Of a DNA stretch of 64,000 nt, positions 1 to 10,516 are shown in pieces (positions within the stretch are counted from its first letter, which is position 1; every line of letters begins with the position of its first letter). The position numbers and the translations under genes were made by a program. Source of the DNA: Moniliella sp. 'wahieum' (lineage: Eukaryota > Basidiomycota > Moniliellomycetes > Moniliellales > Moniliellaceae); contig RSEE01000086.1 of the NCBI GenBank assembly GCA_003971905.1, positions 1 to 64,000 of the forward strand. The letters are read 5' to 3'. The notes beneath the pieces are model-generated. The model worked only from the letters and a program-made list of their open reading frames with translations. It made no database searches and was not told where the DNA came from.

Positions 1-24
1 ACCCTAACCCTAACCCTAACCCTA
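1..24. repeat. Terminal telomere repeat
   Basis: Four tandem CCCTAA units open the window, read as the C-rich strand running towards the chromosome interior. This is the vertebrate/filamentous-fungal type TTAGGG telomere. It marks position 1 as a chromosome end; the array is probably truncated by assembly. Confidence 0.93.
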
Positions 25-1102
25 GGGGAGGGCCGAGGGTAGATAGCGAGCTACCCGAAGGGGAGAGAGTTATGCCGAGGCGATAGCTCGCTATAAATCG
101 TCCGCTCTATGCATATGGCCTCCGTTTTCCCATCCGACGCCCCGTTCAAAGTTACACCCACCCCACCCTAACCCTCACCCCCTCACCCACCCCACCCTAA
201 CCCTCACCCCCTCACCCACCACCATGCCTGACACACCCCCCGACACACCAAGACCAGGCGTCGCATCACAGTGAGAGTGGTAGGGGGGATAGCTACAGCC
301 TTGGGCTACTCAAACTAACTCACTCCCGTGGTCTTCCAGTCAAAAGTTGTCTCAACCCTGAATGGGTGGGGTGGGCATGCCCTTGTAACCCTGCATCTTT
401 GTTACCGATACCCTCTGTAGGTTCCGACTTGAGGATATCCTGGCCTCCTTCAGACTTGTACGTATACTGACCCCTGCAGATGCTGACTTGTGTGAATCTA
501 TACTGTTAACAAGTAGGTCACCTGGGCAGAAGAGAGTGTCTTCCGGCCACGCGCCGGAGTAGTGATCGATTCCCCCTGTAGCCCCCGCACAGGACTGCTC
601 TCATCTTCCACAGACCAATGCATGCCCCCATATACTCTACCACTACCACCATCCGCACCCTAGTACTGTGACCGCACCCCATATATCCCGTCCGATCTGC
701 GACGGTCACCATTGCATCACCCAGATATAATACCGCGATGGAATCAGAAGAGGCCCACGTGGGAATCATCAGTGCCGTCATTCTTTTAGCATCCTCCTCC
801 GCTCCAGCTGTGTATCAGTTCACGCAGCCCCGTCCAGAGCTCGATTGTGTACCAAGAGACTCTGCCCACCGCCCACCAAGAGCAGCTACACCACATATAG
901 TAATACTTCCCAACATTGCCCCCTCGCGCCTGCCCAACCGACCGACCCCCCCACCCCCCCGCCCTTACTCTCCGCCCAGTGGTACTCATACCCACCCTCT
1001 TCTCTTCGTACTAATACCACTCGAATGCAACACCAGCGATTCTGGAGCTATATCTTCCCTTGGGCGTTTATAGTGTGGCTGCTGATCTAATCCCAACCCT
1101 AC
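25..1102. other. Subtelomeric spacer, no gene seen
   Basis: Between the telomere and the first duplicated block I find only short open frames on both strands with no recognisable protein. The stretch at 157-221 is a telomere-derived repeat listed separately. Nothing else in it could be supported as a gene, RNA or element. Confidence 0.5.
157..221. repeat. Degenerate telomere-like tandem repeat
   Basis: A 29-bp unit containing CCCTAACCCTCACCCC occurs twice in tandem (157-185 and 186-214) with the start of a third copy. It looks like a diverged or variant telomere repeat placed just inside the terminal array. Confidence 0.8.
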
Positions 1103-1240
1103 TGCCGCATAAGCCTGTGCACGTGCATCGACAGGGTTGGCATCACTGTTGGTCTGGGCCGTGTCCGCCTGCTCCCTTTGCCTCACCACCACCACCACCG
1201 CGTATGCCAAGGCATTGTTTGGCCAGCACTTTCAGCATGC
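1103..1240. repeat. Partial copy of the 3' end of the first F-box gene
   Basis: This stretch aligns along its length with 5131-5276, sharing TGCCGCATAAGCC at its start, ATCACTGTTGGTCT in the middle and TTCAGCA near its end, with scattered mismatches between. The 5.1-kb copy spans the last codons and 3' flank of the minus-strand F-box gene, so this is a stray truncated duplicate in the same orientation. It is too short to encode anything. Confidence 0.7.
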
Positions 1241-1343
1241 GCGTTGGCCCTGCTGACCTCGGCGGCGCGACCAATGTGAGGTCTTTCGAGGTATCGTGGG
1301 TGCAAAGCCAGGGCTCTATTCGCCGAAGCAGGTGCTCAATCCC

Positions 1344-1359
1344 TTAGGGTTAGGGTTAG
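1344..1359. repeat. Interstitial telomeric repeat, inverted
   Basis: TTAGGGTTAGGGTTAG lies here on the plus strand, the opposite orientation to the terminal array. Such patches usually mark an old telomere junction or a break repaired with telomeric sequence. It sits about 100 bp inside the stray F-box 3' copy. Confidence 0.85.
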
Positions 1360-4300
1360 AAAGAAGCGGGATGGAGGGGTGCCCACGAGCATGTTCGTTT
1401 CCAGAGGTTGTGCTGAGCATTTCATCCTTATCGCCGCTTCGTTCAAACTGTGGGCGTTATTTGTACCAACCCGGCGCGAAGCATCGAGACCACTTCGCAT
1501 TCCTTTCACCGCCGACACACGTCCCAAAAAGGACATACCGAAAGTCAGCTTACTCATCGGCTGCATACATGCAGTGCTTGCAGCAATCCTCGCCCCCACC
1601 GAACTCGGAAGACAAGGGGCTGTGCTAACTGCGTCTACTCGGAAAGTCTGGGAAGAGGGAGGTGGCATGGCCATTTAGCAACACCATCGCTCTTGACCAT
1701 GCATGTTTTCCCCTGTACTACGTTTTCCCTGTCGAATAGGGATGGCCAATGTGCCCCTGAACCTTCCTAGCGCATCGCCAGGCTCTCTTATTTCTTTGAC
1801 ACCCACGAAAGTTCACCGTTCTCTGTTCTTCTTTTTGACGTGGCCTGGGGCTGCGTGCTATATGTGGATGCTCTGGAGGGGCATGCATACGTTGTGACCA
1901 CTTTCTTCAAACGCCGGCGCAAGGAGTGTTTGATGTTCTGGCTCCATGATTGCTGCCAATCCGCCCTTTTACTTTATGTCAAATCTTCCAAGATGCCGCA
2001 CCCTTCGAAAGTGGAATTCCCTTCTTTGATTGGTGCGGTGGGGCATAACGTGCAACTCGCCTCCTAGTGCTTCATCCTGTGCAGCCCCGTTCTCCTTGCG
2101 CGAATTACGAATACACTTGTCGACTTGCCTGCATGTCATGACGTACGGCAATGCTGCTATTTTCATTGTCATTGTGGGTCCCTGCTGGTACGGTTTGCTT
2201 GCAGTGCTGTGCTCATGTGGCCCGCCGTCACCGCCGCTACCAACGATACGATTAGCTGCTACCAATCTGGGCGGTATCTCTGCAACACTTGGTGCGCACA
2301 TGTATTTCGCCAAAACTTACCGGACCAGGTAGTGGTGATGGTACGTTTTCCACGCTCTCTTGTGCTCTCTTGTGGAGCGAAGTACTGACAACCGACGCAG
2401 ACGGAACAACACCAGCAGTCATTGCAAAGTACGTACTTACACAACAAGGAAACTGGCGGCATCAATGCCTCTTATTCACAAGCATGCGACGCTTACACGG
2501 TGAAAGTGCAAGCGCTGTCTACTTGACGAAGGGCAGCTGCCTCGCAAAGCAAGTGCCCGCGCCGCTCTCCCTTCGGTCGGGTACGGAAGGCCCTGGTTGG
2601 GCTTTGGCCAGGAAGGGACGTGTGAAAACAATGTCCGAGCTCAACCCGCCTGTTTCAGTGGCCGTACGCCTGTGTGGCAGCGCGCTGCGCCTAGCCAACA
2701 CGGCGAGTACCTTGAAGCCGTCTGCAGCGCTCCCTGCTACAGCGCAGCTTTGAATCCGCTGCTGTTCGTCGGAGGGAGGAGGGGAGCTTGGTTGACAGTA
2801 CCGCCAAGAAAGGGCCGTCACTGCGTGGAGCTCTGGCGAGGCAGAGCCGGAGGAAGGAGGAGTGCTGCGCACGGCCATCACGTGGCGGGGCCAGTGGCGA
2901 GAATGGGGCGCGGGCATAGTTGTATGCCCTTCGCGGTCCTCCTGAAGAGCGTTGTGGCCACCGCCTCGCTTGGCGCGCTCAGCAGTCAATTCATTGGCAT
3001 TGGCTGCGGCCACACCGCCTATAACCCTAGCACCGTACTGAATTTGATCTCGTTGCGACTGGGAGCCATTTTACTTCTCCACCACCAACCCAGGCTTTAA
3101 GACCTCTGCTGCACCTCGTGTTCTTGCCCCCCTTTCGCCCTCCTCTCCTCTCGCTGCGTACCAAGCCGGATGCGTGCTCACGAAGGGGGCATGCCTCTTG
3201 GCTTCACGTCTTGCTGTGCATCCTGTCAATGCAGCTCGTACTGAGCTGGAATCGAGCAGGCGGCCTTGTGGCGGCTGTGGGATGAAGGCCTAGGCGATCG
3301 TCTCCAGCAGCATGCCGAACAAGACACGCTGTTCCCTCGGCTGCCCACCTCGATTCATTGGCACGCTAAACCTGGCCGTGCATGCAACCGTAAATCGGGT
3401 CCTTCCCGGTTCTGCCGGTTCTGCTACAGACGAGGGCGGCACGATGTGCAGCGGAAGGCAAAGCAAGCTGAAGACGGCACACCCATGGGTGGCGACAACT
3501 GGATTCAGCGATGGCGGTAGCAGGGATTGCGCGCTCCCCTTCGATTGCCAGCAAGATGCGTAGCGCGCACCTCCAAGGCCAACAGCACCGCAACCAAAAG
3601 TACCACCGCTTGCGGATGATTTCTTTGCTGGTATTTGCTGTCCTCAGGAAACACAAGCGTTGCAAGAATTTGAGGTCCAATCTCAAGACGTGGGTGGAGT
3701 CATCACCAGCTTCTGACACGATCTGGTGCCGATGAACAAGGGGCTACGCATCTGCAGATCGTCACTTTCAAGCCCGGGGAATGTGGGTTAGCCATGGTGG
3801 TGTGCGACCAGCAGGATAAGAAACGGTGCTGCTGATCGCCCCTGATAGCACGCTTGGTTGCGGTGCACACCTCTCTGGACTTACAATCCAGGATGAACTC
3901 AGCGCGCTAACGTTGTTGGTGGAAATGCCTGTATGTGGTTCATATTCTGTTGCTGTGGCCCAAGTTGCTGACCATGTGGCTTTTGTCAAACGCAGGAACG
4001 GGAGGTCACGCACTCATGCAGTGCATCAACTCGTCGCGTCAGCGCCTGCCCCAGCGAGTCGTTCAAAGCGCCAATGGAGGGAGTGCCAGCACTGCGGGCA
4101 CTGTGTTGTTTGGCCATAAGCTGCACCACTAGCACAGACAATTTGCATTCCCCACTGCAGCGTGGGCACGGAAGATCCTTGTGTTTTTCCCGAGGTCCAG
4201 ATGCTGTTCGGTGCTGCTGTTGTGCGGGGCCATGACGGGCGCGGAGAACGGGTCTCCCGCACTTTGGCAGCGCAAAGAAACGGATGTGGGTCAGCTGGCA

Positions 4301-5130
4301 CCAACCTTGTCATCAGGGCTCCATTGAGAGCACGGAATGCCCCGCAAATGGTGAGGTTGATCAGGGATCGTCATCCTCATCACGCCGCCGATTGTTGGGG
4401 CCGAGGGAAGAGGAGCCAGACAACATAGTGGGACGTGCGGGTGCCAAGAGCTCGTGGGCTGGACTGGATGCAGCGTATGCTCATCGTCCCGTTGTTTCTG
4501 ATGGCGTTCGTCGTGTGGGGCGTGCTTGTCTGGATATTGACTCTGGTTTGGGACTGACGTTATTACCACACTCATAGGTTGCCTGTGTTTTTCTTCGTTC
4601 GTACGTTCATCCTCCGAAGCGATCAGTCGCATAATGCATGACAACGGCACCTTACAACACAGCTTTACCCTGATCCATGCCTAAGAGTCAGGGCGACGAG
4701 ATGATCGTGGAATGTAGGATGCCTATCCAAGTGCCTAAACGACATGAGGGCGGAATGGGATATATGTTGAACGGGAGGGAGAGGCAGCTGATGGTGGCAC
4801 AAGACGCAATGCGAGTGGTTCTACTTGGTCGCTGTGACTGTGCTGGCCATCGTACGTCGCGAAGGATTAGTCTGGGCAATGGGTGCCGCTTGCGTTGCTT
4901 GAGCAAGTCGCAGGAACAGGACAAGAGCGTTGCGCGCGAGGCAAAGCTACTGGACATCCACTTGAACTACGATACCAATGACATTGATCAATTGATGAGA
5001 CCTGAAACCGAGACGGCCCTCCAGGGGCATGCATTCGCACTAGTGGTTGCGGTGGTCGTCCAACCCAACCAACGACATCTCCAGGGACATTAGCAGACGA
5101 GGCGCTACCGGGCCAGACTGCAGACCTTAG
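1360..5130. other. Subtelomeric region, no supported gene
   Basis: About 3.8 kb with many short frames on both strands, none longer than about 170 codons. A segment near 2130-2330 reads as a hydrophobic, membrane-protein-like stretch and one at 3820-4050 as a soluble-protein-like stretch, but neither has a motif I can name or a continuation. It may hold decayed genes. Confidence 0.4.
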
Positions 5131-5276
5131 TGCCGCATAAGCCCGAGCACGTGGATCGGCAGTGTTGGTATCACTGTTGGTCTTGCCTATAGCCTCCTGC
5201 TCCCAGTTTGCTCCTCCACCTTCGCCATCAGGTATGCCTATGCTAAGACATTGCTGCGGCCAGCAGTTTCAGCAAG
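5131..5276. repeat. Source copy of the 1.1-kb duplication
   Basis: Partner of 1103-1240. It covers the end of the minus-strand F-box gene (stop at 5238-5240) and about 100 bp of its 3' flank, so this end is the likely donor. Confidence 0.65.
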
Positions 5277-8154
5277 TGCAAGCAAAAGTAAGTCTAGGGT
5301 CTTGGTGTGGTGCAATGGGCGTGTCGTACGTGTGGATGGGCTTAGTGGGTTCCAAGGTACCGTTGGGCGGCGGTGCTCCAGTCCCAGTGGAACGCGTAGC
5401 CGGCATCGCCAACTCGTTCCAAGGTACAGTACATATTCCGTGCCGCTGTCATTGTTCTTGAGCATGCTGGGATCCACATACAATTCTGAGTCGTCCGTTT
5501 CATATGCCGAGTCGGGGAAGGTCGATTCCCACTCTTCCCTCATGTGCCGCTCGTGGCGAAGGAGAACATGTTTCATGCCTTCTAATGGAACCAGCACGCC
5601 CGTCGGGGTCAAGGTGCAGCGGTCCCATTGGATCTGGGTCATGTCGTGCATGCGGGAAAAGACATGCAATTCGGGTTCAATCCACCGTTGGATCACGTGG
5701 GGCTCGCCATTGGTCAACAGAGCAAACGGGCGAAAGGGAAAGGAAGGTGATGCAGGTAATTTCCTGGGGCTGCCGCGCATGGGTCCAATCCAGTACATTG
5801 ACCAACAACACCCCCATCTCGTCCTCTCTCATGTTGACATTCTCGAGGGGAGAAAAGAGGTTTACCCCGCGGCGCGGCGTCAGAACCCTACCGTCGGGCG
5901 AGGGCGGAGAAGTAGGGACGTGATAGCCATGACGATGCAACATGCTCGGAATCATGGCGCGGCCATCTTGCATCCACGAGCGCTGCGAGTACCACTTTCT
6001 TGGCAAGGAGAGGCCCATCCTCTCGGGAGTGCGGCAATCGAGGATGGCGAGCCAGGCCCGGTGGCGGTGGACACGTCCGGTAAAGGCATGCTTGTACCCT
6101 TGAGTACACCAAGGTATATTTCGGTCCATTCCCCGTGCTCTTTGATCCGCTCGTCATCCTCGACGGCATTGTCCTCCAACAAGGCTTTGTGGGCAAAACA
6201 AAACACGAGCGTCTCCGATTCGGGTTGCACTTGAAGTCCAATCACATCTCTCACCCCAAACCCATTGAAACCCGCCATCCCCATCTTCTCAATGCCATTG
6301 AACGCACGATTCATCCCTACCAAAAGCAAAAACAATAAAAAGAAGGGTTAGTCAATTGTCCCGCACCACCTACCAACCAAGCACCAGTCTTCCTCCGGCC
6401 CAAGAAATCCCCTCGACGCGAAACACATACCGCGGCTGTCCTTCTCGGTCGCGGTGGCTGACTCAGATCCACTTTGGGTGGCCAACTGAGCAGGCGGCTG
6501 TGCTGGGGATCGAGATGATACTGGGACGGGTCCATGAGCATTTGATTAAGCGAGAAAAGGGCTTTGTCCGACTGGGCATCGTACGCAACCAAGTCAGACC
6601 ATCGCTCCCATTTAATCGCAGGATCGCGCGCTTGACCGTTCCAGTCAAAGTGGGAAAATAGCATGCGAGGCGAAAGACCAAAGGGTGCAAGTGAGTCGAC
6701 GACCTGGCCCGTAGTTAGATTGAACATGGAAATGATTTGTTTGCCGAACGGCATATTGGTGTCATCAACGGCCGGAGCACTTGGGGGGTGGGGGGGGGGG
6801 GAGAATGTGCGCAACCAAAAACAGAACGCGTTAGAACCACCAAGAGAGAGACCAAAAAGGGACCACTACCGTCATCCCTATCGTCCCCATCGTCCCCATC
6901 ATGACGCATGCGAGCACAAGACGTACCAAGCTACCAAGTAGTCATTCCCAACCAGGACGAATCGGATTCCCAACAAGACCAAGTCCACGGTGTCTATCCC
7001 CCCAGGGATGTCCAAGATGGTGGTCTTAAGCGTCGTACAGGGCAAGTTGTCGTCGGTCGAATCGTGGTAATGAGCGTTCAAGTCCCAACCTCCATGGTGA
7101 ACGATAACAGATAGGTGGGTATTGTTCCCAGGATCGTCTGTCGCGAAAGGTCAGACATGGGGTTAGGACATTGGGGAAGGAATAAGAACAAAAGAAGATG
7201 AGGAAGGAAGAGTAGCCACAACCACAACCACAACAACCAAAACAACAACATACCTCGACGCCAAACGCTCAGCAACGGTCCATCATAGACCACATCACCC
7301 CCCAAAAGCTTCCAACCCTTCGGTGCGGCATAGGTATACAACTCGATCTGGTGCTCTTCGTCCCAATACATCATCAGATTGACCTGGCTGTCGAAATATA
7401 TCTGCGAATTGCGAAAGGTCAGCCCGCCATACTTGCTCTGCGGTCGGATCTCCATATTGTGCCGCCGCTTCACCGGACCATCTCCCTCGTCGAGTACAAC
7501 GGGGTTAACGAGCGGGTGCAGAACAAAGGGGTTGGTAGGGTTAGTGGGGTCCATCGCGATAGGGGATGGAGGGTCATGGCCGGTGGCTGACGCCTCCGTG
7601 TCGCGGGCCTCGGCATTGGAGGGGTGCGGGAGCGGAGGTGCGGCGGGAGAGGGAGAGGAGGGAGGAAGAGGAGAAGGAAGCGGTGTGCCAGACAAGCTCC
7701 ATCCAAACGGGGCGTGGAGGAGTTCGTTGGCAATGACCAACGCTTGCCAGGTGCGCGGCACGATGTCCAAGCCGCAAGCGTGGGTGGCATCCTGAAGCGA
7801 GAACGGGGGCGACGAGGGCAGGCGCAGCAGCCGGCAGGCGATGCCGCGCCAAAGCAATTCGTCCTCGTGGAGAAACGCGTGCAGCCCTGTGGGGGTGGGG
7901 GGAGGAGGGGTAAGCGCGAGCGAAAGAAACGAGGGTCAGTCTAGCGTTCAGGGCAGCTGCGCGCGGATAGAACACATACGTGTGCACGTCGCCGCCAGAC
8001 GCACCACATCGCACGGCTCCAGCAGCGGTGTGGCGGCCACTTTCCAAACGAGCTCAACGGGGGAAAACACTCGAGCGACATCGAATCCGGCCGCCCTTCT
8101 GTGTGGTGGTGCGCGGCAGGGGCGAAACGAGGAAGAGGGGGTTGCCGGTTCCAT
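5238..8154 (-). CDS. F-box protein A, five exons
   Basis: An N-terminal F-box is split by the first intron: ending ELVWKVAATPLLEPCDVVRL and continuing AATCTR / LHAFLHEDELLWR, with the usual L-x-x-L and D-x-L-W-x pattern. F-box proteins bind Skp1 and offer substrates to SCF ubiquitin ligases; the target here is unknown. Exons: 8154-7980, 7886-7254, 7137-6927, 6779-6431 and 6316-5238. Introns are 93, 116, 147 and 114 nt with GTATGT, GTATGT, GTACGT and GTATGT donors. Exons 1-4 splice in frame, reading ...LVA/CAPAVDD... across intron 3. The join into exon 5 is one base out. Exon 5 changes frame near 6090 and 5740, both at single-base steps. The C-terminal ~650 residues have no family I recognise but show beta-rich W/Y-rich segments such as VIVHHGGWDLNAHYHD. 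The ATG at 8154 is the first in frame ahead of the F-box. Confidence 0.75.
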
Positions 8155-9228
8155 TTCAGGCCGGCGGTCAGGCCGGCGGTCGGGCCGCAGGCCGAGGCCT
8201 CCGGGGTCCTAATCAATTACCCCACTGCGGTGACGGTGACGTGACGGTGACTGGTGGTGACCGGTGACTGCAGGATGATTTCCGCCAGGTGCTGGCCCAT
8301 TCCGCTCTCCGGTCCCAGATCGCTTGGGCCACCGGGGTAAATCGTCGATTGCTGACCGGTTTACCTGCTCCCAACCGGCGGGCGGAGTTGGCGGGGTTAC
8401 CGGTGCCCGCTAACTCTGAGTTAGGTCGGCGTCGTCAAGCGCCGACCTAACTCGGTGGTGGACTGCGGGGTTTCGAAACCAACGCATGCTCGCAACGGGA
8501 TCACCAAGTAGGGGTAGGCTCCCCTTGGCTCGCCGGTTGGCTTGGCCTCCATTGCCGCCACACACTCCGATCGGACTTCTTCGTGCTGTCTCGACTCCTA
8601 GACCAACACATGCTCCTGGCTCCTTCGCCTTGCCTCCCGGCGCTTCTCTCTGCACAGCCCGTTTTTCATCGCCATTCTGACGGCTCCGGCCCTGGCATCA
8701 GACGCACGCACCACAAGGGCCTTCTTTTGAAGCTGACATGGACGTTCACTCTCACATGTTTAGGGGGTTGACCGACATGCGAGCCCGGCCGACAATATCC
8801 ATCTCTCCATCGCCTGCTCCACTCTCGCACGACCGTCAGTGTCCCTGTAACAAACCTGCACCAAGATCAGGAGTGTCAGGGACGGAGATGGGGGAAAGGG
8901 CGCAGATGGATTGCATACATCTATGGACGCACAGGAGGTATATGTACCTCCTCAGGAAGGGGGCACAGTCGAGAGGTGGACACAGGATCTCCCAACTTAT
9001 AAGAATCACGCCATAGTGCCCATACGGGTCTAATAGTGGCCAAGGGGCCCCTAGCACGGCGTGAGTCTGACAGCATCTCACTCTACGCGCGGGAACAGAC
9101 TCTCCCTTCTCCTTCCCATTCCCATTCCCATCCCCACACCTATTCTCATTCATTCTCATTTCATCTCATTCTCATTCGGATCGGTCCTCGTCGCTGCGCC
9201 GGACCACGGCGGGGTGGGTGGGGTGGGT
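8155..9228. other. Upstream region of F-box gene A
   Basis: No gene is seen. The region holds overlapping GTGACGGTGAC / GTGACCGGTGAC words at 8228-8272 and a strong hairpin at 8418-8453 (listed separately). The rest is low-information spacer with simple (ATTCCC)n-type sequence at 9110-9175. Confidence 0.5.
8418..8453. repeat. Perfect 14-bp inverted repeat (hairpin)
   Basis: GAGTTAGGTCGGCG at 8418-8431 and its exact reverse complement CGCCGACCTAACTC at 8440-8453 are separated by an 8-nt loop. It lies about 260 bp upstream of F-box gene A. It could be a regulatory dyad, a short terminator-like structure or the end of a small inverted-repeat element; the sequence does not decide. Confidence 0.8.
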
Positions 9229-10160
9229 TGGGTGCAGCGTGGGCCAACAAGAACAACAGGCCGGCTGGTGAACTGAGAAGAGCGATGGAGACAATCTGAC
9301 AGAGGGAGAAGCGCGAGGTGAGAGTGAACAGTAGGGGACTCGGTACGAAAGGGTCGGTCTGGAGGAATGAATGGCGGTAAACAAAGTACGGGGAAGGGTT
9401 GGCGGGCGAATGAGTGGACGCCAAAAGTACATTTATAGGGCCGGGTGGGATGGCCATCGTAGGATGCCAAAAACATTATCCCAATCGAACGGGAAGAACA
9501 CACGCCAGAATGGCGGTATAATAAGGAGTCAGAACAAAGTTTTTTTTTGTGTATGTGTTTGGGTTCTTGGTGTTGGTTGTGGGCGCACAGAGGGCGAGCC
9601 AGAAGAGAATGGGGTAAAGTAGTGGGAGAGGGAAGGGAGAGGGAGAGGGAGAGGGAGAGGGAGAGGTGAAAGTGAGTAGAAGGAGACGCGGTAGGGCAGG
9701 GTGAGGGTGAGTGAATGAATGAAAGCGAACAAAGTGCAGGTATAGGGCCGAGTCGGATGTGTGGGCATCGCAGGATCCCAAAATCATCCGTGTAGAACGG
9801 CCGGAACACAAGGGAAAGCGGTGTATACGGTATCAGGACAGGGTTTCTTTGTAGAGTTTTGTTTTTGTTTCTTAGTGTATGTTGTGGGCACACAGAGGCC
9901 ACAGTATGAGGCTTGTGGTGTAGAGGGAGAGGGAGAAGTGGGAGTGAACAGCAGGGATCATGCGGTACGAAAGGGTTATTGGGCGAATGAAAAACGCCAA
10001 TAACGTACACAGGGAAGGGCCGGTGGGTGAATGAATGAGGTCCAACAAAGTACAAGTATGGGGATCTTAGGATCCCAAAAACATACGCATAATAGAGCGG
10101 AGGAACACACACAGGAACGGCGGTATATGTGGTGTCGGAACAGGACTTGGAAAGTAAAGG
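9229..10160. repeat. Three-unit subtelomeric tandem repeat, about 300 bp per unit
   Basis: Three diverged head-to-tail copies share ordered landmarks: a (G)AATGAATG segment, CAAAGT-C--GTA, TAGGGCCG, an AGGATcCCAAAA core (at 9471, 9772 and 10069), GGAACACA, GGCGGTATA and a T-rich end. Core-to-core spacings are 301 and 297 bp. Unit 2 also carries a pure GAGAGG-type microsatellite (about 9624-9666). Long minus-strand open reading across the block is a by-product of its composition. Likely a telomere-associated satellite. Confidence 0.75.
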
Positions 10161-10516
10161 GTCTTGGTGTATGGTTTGAAGAAGTCACTTGGTTGGAATC
10201 GGTGCTTAAACGAATGTGGTCATCCGGAGACGGAAGAGAATCCGCAAAAAGGCCAGGCGGACGACAAGCAGGCACTTTTGGTGGTACAGAGTCACAGAGA
10301 AAAGACAGGCGGGCAGGAACTTGGTGGTATAGTTACAGAGGTTGGCGAGCAGGAACTTGAACTTGGGTCATCGAAGCACAACAGTCCACACATCCTGGGT
10401 TGACATCCAGGATACCGTAGCAGCCCCTCCTCCATCCAACAGGGCGGCTCGGGCAACGAGAAGAGGAAAAGAGAGCGTGTCTATCGCAGAATAGGTTGTA
10501 TGCTGCGGTAGGAGAA
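10161..10516. other. Spacer with short tandem duplication
   Basis: No gene. A segment of about 50 bp is repeated imperfectly at 10280-10365 (shared words GTGGTA-AG-TACAGAG and GCAGGAACTTG). The block lies between the satellite and the 3' end of the repeat-protein gene. Confidence 0.45.

Noticed and set aside
2120-2335. Membrane-transporter fragment in the subtelomere
   Set aside because: A hydrophobic stretch with Gly/Ala pattern looked transporter-like, but no motif or continuation on either side supports it.
5238-8154. F-box gene A as a dead subtelomeric pseudogene
   Set aside because: Exons 1-4 splice cleanly in phase with good sites, and only single-base steps in exon 5 disturb it, the same pattern as in essential genes of the window.
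9156-10112. 318-codon minus-strand frame across the satellite
   Set aside because: Its peptide simply repeats with the 300-bp DNA units and contains (SL)n from a microsatellite; better explained as non-coding tandem repeat.
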